Shown here piece after piece: positions 40,967-48,336 of a stretch of DNA of 64,000 bases (positions are counted from its first letter, which is position 1; each line of letters opens with the position of its first letter). The notes beneath the pieces were generated by a model. That model made no database searches. It was given only the letters and a program-made list of their open reading frames with translations, and was not told where the DNA came from. Made by a program: the position numbers and the translations under genes. The DNA is from JAZPYZ01 sp045544455 (GTDB lineage: Bacteria; Bacillota; Clostridia; Oscillospirales; Acutalibacteraceae), in NCBI GenBank assembly GCA_045544455.1, contig JAZPYZ010000022.1:62001-126000 (forward strand), read 5' to 3'.

Positions 40967-41006
40967 CGTAGTTGAAATTCACATACAAAAGAAAGGGGAG
41001 AAGCGT

Positions 41007-41426
41007 ATGTTATACGGACGGTATCAGCACAATTTAGATGCCAAAGGGCGTCTGTTTGTGCCGGCGAAACTGCGCGATAAATTGGGCGAAACCTTTATCG
41101 CCGCCGCCGTGATGGACCGGTGCGTGTGTCTGTATTCGATGACCGAATGGGACAAACTCATGGCCGGATTAAACGAAATGCCAATGACCAAATCCCGCCG
41201 TTTGCAACGGTATTTGTCGGCCAACGCGGTTGACGTTACCGTCGATGCGCAAGGCCGTATCCTGCTCCCCAAACACCTGTTACAATATGCCGAACTGACC
41301 AAAGAAACCTTGGTGATCGGGGCGGGGAATCGGGCGGAAATCTGGAATCCGACCGCGTTTACCGCCGAAACCGATACCATGACGCCCGATGAGATCGAAG
41401 CAGAATTCACCGCGCTCGGTTTCTGA
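41007..41426 (+). CDS. mraZ: Transcriptional regulator MraZ
   Basis: 139 residues, two tandem SpoVT/AbrB-like domains with the DAKGRLFVPAKLR (~12-24) and DAQGRILLPKHL (~79-90) motifs typical of MraZ. It forms a ring and binds repeats upstream of the dcw cluster to repress it. AAAGGGGAG lies 5 bases before the ATG. First gene of the division and cell-wall cluster, 17 bases before rsmH. The only MraZ-box-like repeats visible are ~560 bases upstream, beyond the repeat array. Confidence 0.95.
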   Translation: MLYGRYQHNLDAKGRLFVPAKLRDKLGETFIAAAVMDRCVCLYSMTEWDKLMAGLNEMPMTKSRRLQRYLSANAVDVTVDAQGRILLPKHLLQYAELTKETLVIGAGNRAEIWNPTAFTAETDTMTPDEIEAEFTALGF

Positions 41427-41443
41427 GAAAGGGGAAGACGTGT

Positions 41444-42388
41444 ATGACCTACGATACGCAGTATCATCTGCCGGTTTTGCTCCGGCCGACCATCGATTCG
41501 TTGAATATTCAACCGAACGGTATCTACGTCGACGGCACCGCCGGTGGCGGCGGCCACTCGTTTGAAATCGCGTCCCGCCTGACAGACGGCGGTCGGTTGA
41601 TCGCGCTCGATCAAGATCCCGATGCGATCCGTCAAGCCACCGCCAGATTGGCCGGTTTGCCGGCCACGGTGGTGCAAAGCAATTTTGCCGATATGCGCGC
41701 CGCGCTCGATTCGGTCGGTGTGGATAAAGTCGATGGCGTGTTACTCGATATCGGCGTTTCGTCTCATCAACTCGATACCGCATCACGCGGTTTTTCTTAC
41801 CACGAGGACGCCCCGTTGGACATGCGGATGAGTCAGTCCGGCACCACCGCGGCCGACCTTGTCAACACCCTGTCCGAACAAGAACTTTCCACCATCTTTT
41901 TCAAGTACGGGGAAGAAAAATTTTCCCGTCGCATCGCCGCGTCGATCGTACAACAGCGTGCGACGGCTCCCGTCACCACTACCGGCCAACTGGCCGACTT
42001 GATCGCCGGTGCCTATCCGGCGGCCGCCCGTCGTGACGGCCATCCGGCGCGGCGCGTATTTCAGGCGTTACGTATCGCCGTTAACGACGAACTCGGTTGT
42101 TTAGAGCGCGGTTTACAAGCGGCGTTTGCGAGTTTAAAAGACGGCGGTCGCCTGTCGGTCATCACCTTCCATTCCCTCGAAGATCGATTGGTTAAAGAAC
42201 AGTTTCGCGAATGGATGACCGGCTGTATCTGTCCGAAAGATTTTCCAGTTTGCGTTTGCGGACGCACGCCGGCGGCGGTAGCCGTTACCCGAAAACCCAT
42301 CACCGCCGACGAGACAGAACTGGCCGAAAACCATCGCAGTCGCAGCGCGAAACTTCGTTGTGTCGAAAAAAGTCACGATTGGCAATAA
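41444..42388 (+). CDS. rsmH: 16S rRNA (cytosine-1402-N4) methyltransferase
   Basis: 314 residues, the usual RsmH (MraW) length. SAM-binding loop DGTAGGGGHS (~29-38), LLDIGVSSHQLD and the RAFQALRIAVNDEL-like stretch RRVFQALRIAVNDELG are all conserved. It methylates C1402 in the ribosomal P site. AAAGGGG precedes the ATG at 41444. Second gene of the dcw cluster. Confidence 0.95.
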   Translation: MTYDTQYHLPVLLRPTIDSLNIQPNGIYVDGTAGGGGHSFEIASRLTDGGRLIALDQDPDAIRQATARLAGLPATVVQSNFADMRAALDSVGVDKVDGVLLDIGVSSHQLDTASRGFSYHEDAPLDMRMSQSGTTAADLVNTLSEQELSTIFFKYGEEKFSRRIAASIVQQRATAPVTTTGQLADLIAGAYPAAARRDGHPARRVFQALRIAVNDELGCLERGLQAAFASLKDGGRLSVITFHSLEDRLVKEQFREWMTGCICPKDFPVCVCGRTPAAVAVTRKPITADETELAENHRSRSAKLRCVEKSHDWQ

Positions 42389-42395
42389 TTCGGTG

Positions 42396-42424
42396 TTGAC
42401 CTGACGGGATTAAAGGTATATAAT
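42396..42424 (+). promoter_or_regulatory. Internal dcw promoter before ftsL
   Basis: TTGACC (42396-42401), a 17-base spacer and TATAAT (42419-42424), 52 bases before the ftsL-type start. It could keep ftsL and downstream genes expressed independently of the mraZ promoter. Confidence 0.8.
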
Positions 42425-42475
42425 ATTAAAATAGAAAAAGTATGTGGATATATCACCCGGAAGGAGGAGTGCGGC

Positions 42476-42982
42476 GTGGCCGTAGCGCAACAACCGAAAT
42501 ACGACCTGTCGTTGTTCGAAGACAAAACCGAAAAATCGAATACCGCACCCCGGTCGGGTAATGAAAAAGCGACCAAAGAACAGTCTCGTCGTGCCCGGTG
42601 GCAGCGGTTTATCAACGCTTCCGCGACCGTATTCGTGACGGTGATCGTGTTATCGACCTTTGTGTTACTGCTCACCGGTCGTGCGCAGTTGACCGAACTG
42701 GAACAAGAGATCAATCAAAAACAACAACAACTGTACGAGATGCAGGAAGATTATAAGAGTCTGTCCAACGATCTGGCGTCCAAAACGTCGGCACAAAGTG
42801 TCGAACAATACGCCCAAGAACATCTCAATATGCAGGCGATCGAATCCAGTCAGGTGGAATACGTCACGGTCGATGGTGGCGACCGCGGCGAGGTGACCGA
42901 AGATACCACCGGCAGTTGGGTACAGGACGTGGCGGCGGATATCTCGAAATTTTTCGCCCAAATAGCATACTTGTTTTCCTGA
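42476..42982 (+). CDS. ftsL: FtsL-type septum protein
   Basis: 168 residues, GTG start with AAGGAGGAG 6 bases upstream. A ~50-residue cytoplasmic N-terminus, one membrane helix (FVTVIVLSTFVLLLTG, ~53-68), then a leucine/glutamine-rich coiled coil (~70-110) of the DivIC/FtsL superfamily and an acidic tail. Such bitopic proteins form a complex with FtsB/DivIC and FtsQ that activates septal synthesis. Identification rests on position between rsmH and the PBP gene and on topology, since sequence conservation is always low in this family. Confidence 0.85.
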   Translation: MAVAQQPKYDLSLFEDKTEKSNTAPRSGNEKATKEQSRRARWQRFINASATVFVTVIVLSTFVLLLTGRAQLTELEQEINQKQQQLYEMQEDYKSLSNDLASKTSAQSVEQYAQEHLNMQAIESSQVEYVTVDGGDRGEVTEDTTGSWVQDVAADISKFFAQIAYLFS

Positions 42983-43004
42983 TCCCATACACTAATAGCA
43001 TACA

Positions 43005-43085
43005 ACATCGCAAAACAGACGATGTCGAGGAGGAGCGTTCAAGCGGTGGTATCACAACCCCGTACGAGCGCTCGCTTTGTTTTTG
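43005..43085 (+). other. Structured leader of the PBP gene with T-box-like core or leader-peptide ORF
   Basis: The ftsL-PBP gap has an ACATCG/CGATGT hairpin (43005-43025), then AAGCGGTGGTATCACA (43041-43056), which resembles the T-box core GGTGGTACCGCG, and a GAGCG...CGCTC stem with TTTGTTTTT. Alternatively AGGAGG (43028-43033) precedes a GTG-started 20-codon frame (43046-43108). Both readings are weak; the leader is too short for a full T-box. Confidence 0.25.
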
Positions 43086-43149
43086 AATATCGTTACACAC
43101 AAAATTAACCCCGAGATTAAACGACCGATTGGAAAGGAGAGACGTGCCG

Positions 43150-45405
43150 ATGGCCAACCGTCCCACGAACGAAATCGTTACCCGCGGCCCGACCAAACAG
43201 ATGTGGCGCCGCACGCTGGTTGCGGCCGGCTTATTGATCATCGCGTTTGCGTTTATCGTCGGCAACCTCGCATACACCATGCTCGGTCGATCCGAATATT
43301 GGCAAAAACGCGCGATCTCACAACAACTCAGCGATAGTTTGATCTCCGCGAACCGCGGTACGATCTACGATGCCGATATGAACGTGTTGGCGCAATCCTA
43401 CGGCGTATACACCGTCATCATGTCGCCACGTAACATCCGGCAGGAAACCACCCGTCAAAAAATTGCGGATGAACTGTCGGTCATGTTGGACGTTGATCGC
43501 GACAAATTGTACGAAAACACCCAAAAAAGCCAGTCGGCTTACGTGGTGGTCAAATCCAAAATCGAACTGTCGTTAGCGCAAGAATTGTCGGACTGGGTGC
43601 AAAAACACGAATTGGCCGGTGTGTTGCGGATCATTCAAGACTATAAACGCATCTATCCGATGAACAACCTGTTATCCGCGACCATTGGGTTCACCGGTAC
43701 CGATGGATACGGCTTGTACGGATTGGAAGCCGAATACGAAGAGGTGCTTGCCGGCACGCCCGGCCGGATCATGACCGCGACCGACGGTGTCGGCAACGAT
43801 CTGCCCACCAGTTTGAAATTCGAAAAAACCGTCGATGCCGAAAACGGCGGTAGTATTGTGTTGACCGTCAATTCCACCGTGCAGGCGATCGCCGAAAAGC
43901 ATCTGGAACAAGCGGTGATTGAAAAACAATGTAACAACCGCGGCTTGATCATCGTGATGGAAGTCGATACCGGCGCCATTCTCGCGTCGGCCGTCAAAGG
44001 CGATTTTGACTTAAACGAACCGATGACCGTGGCGGATCCCAACATCGAATCGTTGATTGCGGAACTGTCGGGCGACGAACAATCCGCCGCCCTCAAAGAA
44101 GCGCGCGAAAAACAATGGTCCAACAAGGTCGTGTCGGATTTCTACGAACCGGGTTCGGTATTCAAGGTGTTTACCGCGTCGATGGCGGTGGAAGAAGGGA
44201 TCGTGTCTCCGTCCAGCCATATGTTCTGTTCCGGGTCGTTGCACGTTGCTGACCGCAACCCCAAATGTTGGGTGTATCCGCGGTCTCACGGTTCCCAAAC
44301 CTTTGCGCAGGCGTTGTCCAATTCCTGTAACCCGGCGTTTATGAATACCGGCCTGTCGATTGGGGCGGAACTGTTCTCAAAATATTTCCAGAGTTTCGGA
44401 TTTACCGAAATCACCGGTGTCGATATGCTCAGCGAATCTCGCGTGACCGAATCGTTGTACCACACGGTGGACGAACTCGGCCCGGTGGAAATCGCGTCCT
44501 CGTCGATCGGGCAGACGTTTAAAGTCACTCCGATCCAGATGATCACCGCCATGTGCGCGGTCGCGAACGGCGGTTACTTGATGCAACCGTATATCGTACA
44601 ACAGATCTTGGACGAAGACGGGAACGTGAAAGAAACGATTGCGCCGCAGGTCAAGCGGCAGGTTATTTCGAAAGAAACGTCGGCCACCGTCGCGAGCATG
44701 ATGGCGAAAGCGGTCGATGGCGGCGGTGCGCGCAACGCGTACGTGGCCGGATATCGTGTTGCCGGAAAAACCGGCACGTCGGAAAAAACCGAAACTCGTG
44801 GTGACGAGTACATCGAAGTATGGGGTTCGTTCTCCGGGTTTGCTCCGGCAGACGATCCGCAGATCGCGGTACTCGTCGTGATGGACGAACCGCAATCCCT
44901 CTCGCGATACGGCGGAACCGTCGCGGCTCCGGTCGCGCAAAAGGTGCTCAGTGAAGTGTTGCCGTATCTCGGCGTGGATCCCGAATACACCATCGAAGAA
45001 CTGAAAAGTTTGAGTACCGCTACCCCGAACGTGGTCGATAAAGAGTTATCGCAAGCGCAAACCACCTTGAAAAACCTGGGACTCGATACCTACGTGATCG
45101 GGACGGGATCTACCGTTGTGCGGCAGATGCCGGAAGCCGGTGCCAGCGTACCGAAAGGCGGTACGGTGGTGTTGTATACGTCCGAAGCGGATCATAAAAA
45201 GGCTATCGTGCCAAATTTCAATGGGATGACCTTGTCGCAAGCGAACCTCGCGGCCGCTAACGCCAATATCAACCTGTTGGTGTCCGGTCTTAACAGTGAG
45301 GCCGGCGACGCCAAGGCCGATACCCAATCCATCGCCGCCGGAACCGAAGTAGCGCAAGGAACGGTGGTCACGGTTCAGTTTATTTACGAAGACACCATCG
45401 CCTAA
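43150..45405 (+). CDS. ftsI: Class B penicillin-binding protein with PASTA domains (FtsI/SpoVD type)
   Basis: 751 residues from the ATG at 43150 (AAAGGAGAG upstream). Short cytoplasmic tail, one membrane helix (~21-43), PBP dimerisation domain from ANRGTIYD, then a transpeptidase domain with SVFK (Ser336), SCN (Ser392) and KTG (Lys540), the three penicilloyl-enzyme motifs. Two C-terminal PASTA domains (~615-680 and ~680-745) are present, as in SpoVD and Pbp2x-type enzymes. It cross-links septal or spore-cortex peptidoglycan. In spore formers this position may hold ftsI, spoVD or a dual-purpose enzyme; only one copy is present here. A repeat element starts 2 bases after the stop. Confidence 0.93.
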   Translation: MANRPTNEIVTRGPTKQMWRRTLVAAGLLIIAFAFIVGNLAYTMLGRSEYWQKRAISQQLSDSLISANRGTIYDADMNVLAQSYGVYTVIMSPRNIRQETTRQKIADELSVMLDVDRDKLYENTQKSQSAYVVVKSKIELSLAQELSDWVQKHELAGVLRIIQDYKRIYPMNNLLSATIGFTGTDGYGLYGLEAEYEEVLAGTPGRIMTATDGVGNDLPTSLKFEKTVDAENGGSIVLTVNSTVQAIAEKHLEQAVIEKQCNNRGLIIVMEVDTGAILASAVKGDFDLNEPMTVADPNIESLIAELSGDEQSAALKEAREKQWSNKVVSDFYEPGSVFKVFTASMAVEEGIVSPSSHMFCSGSLHVADRNPKCWVYPRSHGSQTFAQALSNSCNPAFMNTGLSIGAELFSKYFQSFGFTEITGVDMLSESRVTESLYHTVDELGPVEIASSSIGQTFKVTPIQMITAMCAVANGGYLMQPYIVQQILDEDGNVKETIAPQVKRQVISKETSATVASMMAKAVDGGGARNAYVAGYRVAGKTGTSEKTETRGDEYIEVWGSFSGFAPADDPQIAVLVVMDEPQSLSRYGGTVAAPVAQKVLSEVLPYLGVDPEYTIEELKSLSTATPNVVDKELSQAQTTLKNLGLDTYVIGTGSTVVRQMPEAGASVPKGGTVVLYTSEADHKKAIVPNFNGMTLSQANLAAANANINLLVSGLNSEAGDAKADTQSIAAGTEVAQGTVVTVQFIYEDTIA

Positions 45406-45407
45406 CC

Positions 45408-45456
45408 CTCTTAGCAGAGAGCAACGCTCGCGCTAATGCGCTCGGGTGAAACCAAA
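45408..45456 (+). repeat. R67 module, copy C1 (shortened)
   Basis: CTCTTAGCAGAGAGCAACGC and the GCGCTAATGCGCTCGG core, starting 2 bases after the PBP stop codon and passing into R143. Confidence 0.88.
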
Positions 45457-45460
45457 CTAT

Positions 45461-45602
45461 TTGATCAAACCCACGGCCACCATCCTCGAATCGTGAGGTG
45501 GAACCTATAACGGGGTATAGGTGATGGTAAACGGCCGTGAAACAGCGGTTGCGAGCACAAGCAGCTTCTTTGCCTACTTTCTTTCTGCCAAAGAAAGTAG
45601 GT
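45461..45602 (+). repeat. R143 module, copy C
   Basis: Full unit matching 40541-40684 with scattered substitutions. The terminal hairpin CCTACTTTCTTT (45573-45584) / AAAGAAAGTAGG (45590-45601) is conserved without a change in either arm. Confidence 0.92.
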
Positions 45603-45693
45603 CTTGCAGACGGCACGAGTCCGTTGGGGAAGGTTGAGCGAAAACCCAACCATTTCAGAGCACTCATATATTGAGAGTTCCCGGCCGCACAGG
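45603..45693 (+). repeat. R92 module, variant copy C
   Basis: 91 bases, closest to B4 in carrying GTTGGGG and CCCAAC, but sharing the ATTTCAGAGCAC stretch with copy A2. Confidence 0.92.
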
Positions 45694-45760
45694 CTCTTAG
45701 CAGAGAGCAACGCTCGCGCTAACGCGCTCGGATAACACCAACACACAAGATCAAACCAAT
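45694..45760 (+). repeat. R67 module, copy C2
   Basis: 67-base unit ending AAGATCAAACCAAT, in the opposite chromosomal orientation to copy A. It lies 45 bases before the murE start. Confidence 0.92.
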
Positions 45761-45805
45761 TTAAACCAAACAAACACATCCATTTCATAACAGGCGGTGA
45801 CGCAT

Positions 45806-47314
45806 ATGCGGTTATCGGAACTGATGAAAAATACGGATGTTATCTTAACACAGGACGTAACGATTCGCGGCATTACTTGCCGGTACCAAGACGTCAAACC
45901 TCATTATCTATACCTGTGTCGCGTCGGCACGCATACCGACGGACACACCTTTGCGGTGCGTGCGGCATCCGCCGGCGCCGCCGTGATCGTCGCCGAACGC
46001 GACGTTGGGTTGCCCAACACCGTGTTTACCCGAGACACCAACGCTTTGTGGCCGCACCTGTGTGCCACATGGTTTGGCCATCCAACCGATCGGCTATCGG
46101 TCATCGGGGTGACCGGCACCAATGGCAAAACCTCCACCTGTCACATGCTCTGGTCACAACTGGCCGCGTGCGGTGTGCGTGCCGGACTGGTCGGCACGGT
46201 CGAAAACCGGATCGGACATTTGGCCTGTGCCGCCGACCACACCACCCCGGATGCGTACGATCTGCAACGTCTGTTTGCGTTAATGGCGGCAGACGGGTGT
46301 ACCCATGCCGTGATGGAAGTGTCATCTCACGCCTTGGCACAAGCGCGCACCGCCGGCATTCGATTTGCCGCTGGCATATTTACCAACCTCACCCGCGACC
46401 ATCTCGATTATCACGTCACGATGGACGCGTATGCCGCCGCCAAACGGCGGTTATTTCACCAAACCGATCTCGCCGTCGTCAACGCGGACGATCCGTTCGC
46501 CGCGACCATGACCGACGGCTTTGCGGGGCGAAGCGTTCGGTACGGATGTGATCCGTCGGCCGATTGGGCCGCAACCGATCTTCGTCCCACGCCGACCGGA
46601 ACCGCGTTTACGTTGCGCGCCGGTAACGGTGCGTGGCCGGTCTCGTTGCGTGCGACCGGTACGTTTGCGGTATATAACGCGCTCGCTGCTACCGCGACGT
46701 TGGCATCGCTCGGCTTTTCACCGACCGACCTGGTTCGCGCCCTCGACACCATGCCGGCCATTCGCGGCCGTGCCGAAACGGTGGGGTTTTACCGCGGCGC
46801 ACGGGTGGTGATCGACTATGCGCATACACCCGACGGCTTGACCAAAATCGGGCAGGCGCTTCGCCCGTATACCGCCGGCCAACTGGTGATGTTGTTCGGT
46901 TGCGGCGGTGATCGCGACAAACAAAAGCGGCCACTCATGGCCCAAGCGGCGGCGGCCGTCGCCGACCGGTTGATCATCACGTCGGACAATCCGCGCAGCG
47001 AATCGCCCGACCGCATTATCGACGATATCGTCGCCGGCCTGACCGAAACCGCTACGCCCTATACCGTCATTGCCGACCGCGTTCGCGCGATCGAATACCT
47101 GTTGCAACGTGCGACGGCCGGTGACACGTTGGTGTTGGCCGGTAAAGGGCACGAAACCACCCAAACCTTAGCCGATCGAACCGTCCGATTAGACGAACGG
47201 GAGATCGTTCGACGGATCATAGAAAGCGAGGAACACAAAGATGGATATCAGCAAATTGATCATCATGACGATCGCGGCATTTGCGGCGTTTTTGATCGCG
47301 GGCCTGTTGGGTAA
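45806..47314 (+). CDS. murE: UDP-MurNAc-tripeptide synthetase MurE
   Basis: 502 residues. It adds the third amino acid to UDP-MurNAc-L-Ala-D-Glu. ATP loop GVTGTNGKTSTCHM (~106-119), carbamate-Lys region and the DNPRSESP motif (~394) that selects meso-diaminopimelate over lysine (which has DNPA). The ATG at 45806 has only a weak GGCGGTGA upstream. The frame continues 74 bases into mraY, giving a 24-residue tail (DGYQQIDHHDDRG onward) absent from ordinary MurE, so a stop codon has probably been lost. murF and murD, usually beside it, are absent. Confidence 0.93.
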   Translation: MRLSELMKNTDVILTQDVTIRGITCRYQDVKPHYLYLCRVGTHTDGHTFAVRAASAGAAVIVAERDVGLPNTVFTRDTNALWPHLCATWFGHPTDRLSVIGVTGTNGKTSTCHMLWSQLAACGVRAGLVGTVENRIGHLACAADHTTPDAYDLQRLFALMAADGCTHAVMEVSSHALAQARTAGIRFAAGIFTNLTRDHLDYHVTMDAYAAAKRRLFHQTDLAVVNADDPFAATMTDGFAGRSVRYGCDPSADWAATDLRPTPTGTAFTLRAGNGAWPVSLRATGTFAVYNALAATATLASLGFSPTDLVRALDTMPAIRGRAETVGFYRGARVVIDYAHTPDGLTKIGQALRPYTAGQLVMLFGCGGDRDKQKRPLMAQAAAAVADRLIITSDNPRSESPDRIIDDIVAGLTETATPYTVIADRVRAIEYLLQRATAGDTLVLAGKGHETTQTLADRTVRLDEREIVRRIIESEEHKDGYQQIDHHDDRGICGVFDRGPVG

Positions 47315-48272
47315 AACCGTCATTCCGGCGTTACATAAACTCAAGTTCGGGCAAACTATTTTAGACGAAGGCCCGTCTTGGCACAAAGCCAAACAAGGCA
47401 CCCCCACCATGGGCGGCGTGTTGTTTATCACCGGTATGTACCTCGCGTTTGCGTTGGCGTTGTTGATCGCGGAACTGGTTTCGCCGGTCAAGATCATCGG
47501 CGACTCGTTTGTCACCGGCCATAACGCCCTCACGCTCACCCGCTTGTTCGGCGGCCTGATCATGGCGTTGCTGACCGGCGGCATCGGGTTTATCGACGAC
47601 TATATCAAGATCATCAAAAAACGCAACTTAGGCTTGACGTCCACCCAAAAACTGTTGTTACAGGTCCTGGTCGCGGCGAGTTATGCCATCGCGGTGTATG
47701 CCGCCGGCGGCTCGACCGTCGCGGTTCCGTTTGTTGGCGACGTGGATTTCGGCTTGTGGTTCATTCCGTTCACCATTCTGGTGATCGTCGGCGCCACCAA
47801 TGCCACCAACCTCACCGACGGGGTAGATGGTTTGTGCGGCTCGACCGCGTTTGTCGCGGCGTTGTCGTTGTTGATCTGCTCCGGCGCGCTCGGCTATTTC
47901 GGCCAAAGCGTTGCCATTTCGGCGTTTGCCGGGGGCATTGCCGGATTTTTGTTGTGGAACCTGCACCCGGCGAAAGTCTTTATGGGCGACACCGGTTCGT
48001 TGTTCATCGGCGGCGCGTTGTGTGCGTTCGCGTTTGGTCTCGGCCGCCCGTTGTTGCTGTTACCGATCGGCATTTTGTATATTTTCGAAACGCTGTCGGT
48101 CATCTTGCAGGTCGGATATTTCAAACTCACACATGGCAAACGCCTGTTTAAAATGAGTCCGTTACATCACCATTTCGAGATGTGCGGTTGGAGCGAAAAC
48201 AAGATCGTATGCGTGTTTTCCGCCGTGGGTATCATCGGCGGTGTGATCGGCATACTAATAACGGTTTTATAA
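47241..48272 (+). CDS. mraY: Phospho-MurNAc-pentapeptide translocase
   Basis: 343 residues, ~10 membrane helices. It moves phospho-MurNAc-pentapeptide to undecaprenyl phosphate to make lipid I. GPSWHKAKQGTPTMGG, the FIDDYIK aspartates, NLTDGVDGL and FMGDTGSL are the Mg2+ and substrate motifs of the family. GCGAGGAA lies before the ATG at 47241, inside the murE reading frame; the 74-base overlap suggests strong translational coupling. murD, normally next, is missing and ftsW follows. Confidence 0.95.
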   Translation: MDISKLIIMTIAAFAAFLIAGLLGKTVIPALHKLKFGQTILDEGPSWHKAKQGTPTMGGVLFITGMYLAFALALLIAELVSPVKIIGDSFVTGHNALTLTRLFGGLIMALLTGGIGFIDDYIKIIKKRNLGLTSTQKLLLQVLVAASYAIAVYAAGGSTVAVPFVGDVDFGLWFIPFTILVIVGATNATNLTDGVDGLCGSTAFVAALSLLICSGALGYFGQSVAISAFAGGIAGFLLWNLHPAKVFMGDTGSLFIGGALCAFAFGLGRPLLLLPIGILYIFETLSVILQVGYFKLTHGKRLFKMSPLHHHFEMCGWSENKIVCVFSAVGIIGGVIGILITVL

Positions 48273-48336
48273 ACGTAGGAAGTTCCCGGCAAAGTCGACG
48301 ACGGCTTTGTGATTTATAGATAAAGGAGGCGAAGAC

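Larger units (their letters stand above)
39887..41006. other. 1.1 kb gene-free region between glgB and mraZ, filled with repeats
   Basis: It holds, left to right: glg promoter and A/T-rich leader (39887-40085), a shortened R143 (40088-40127), R92-B1, an R92/R67 hybrid, a CACGCC/GGCGTG hairpin near 40311-40326, the mraZ-type promoter and MraZ box (40387-40448), a TTTTCCAC triple repeat (40451-40480), a second hybrid, a full R143 and three R92 units ending 40 bases before mraZ. No convincing protein gene is present. Confidence 0.85.

Noticed and set aside
43129..43149. Earlier starts (TTG 43129, GTG 43144) for the PBP gene
   Set aside because: The TTG frame is formed by the ribosome site itself, and the ATG at 43150 has better spacing.
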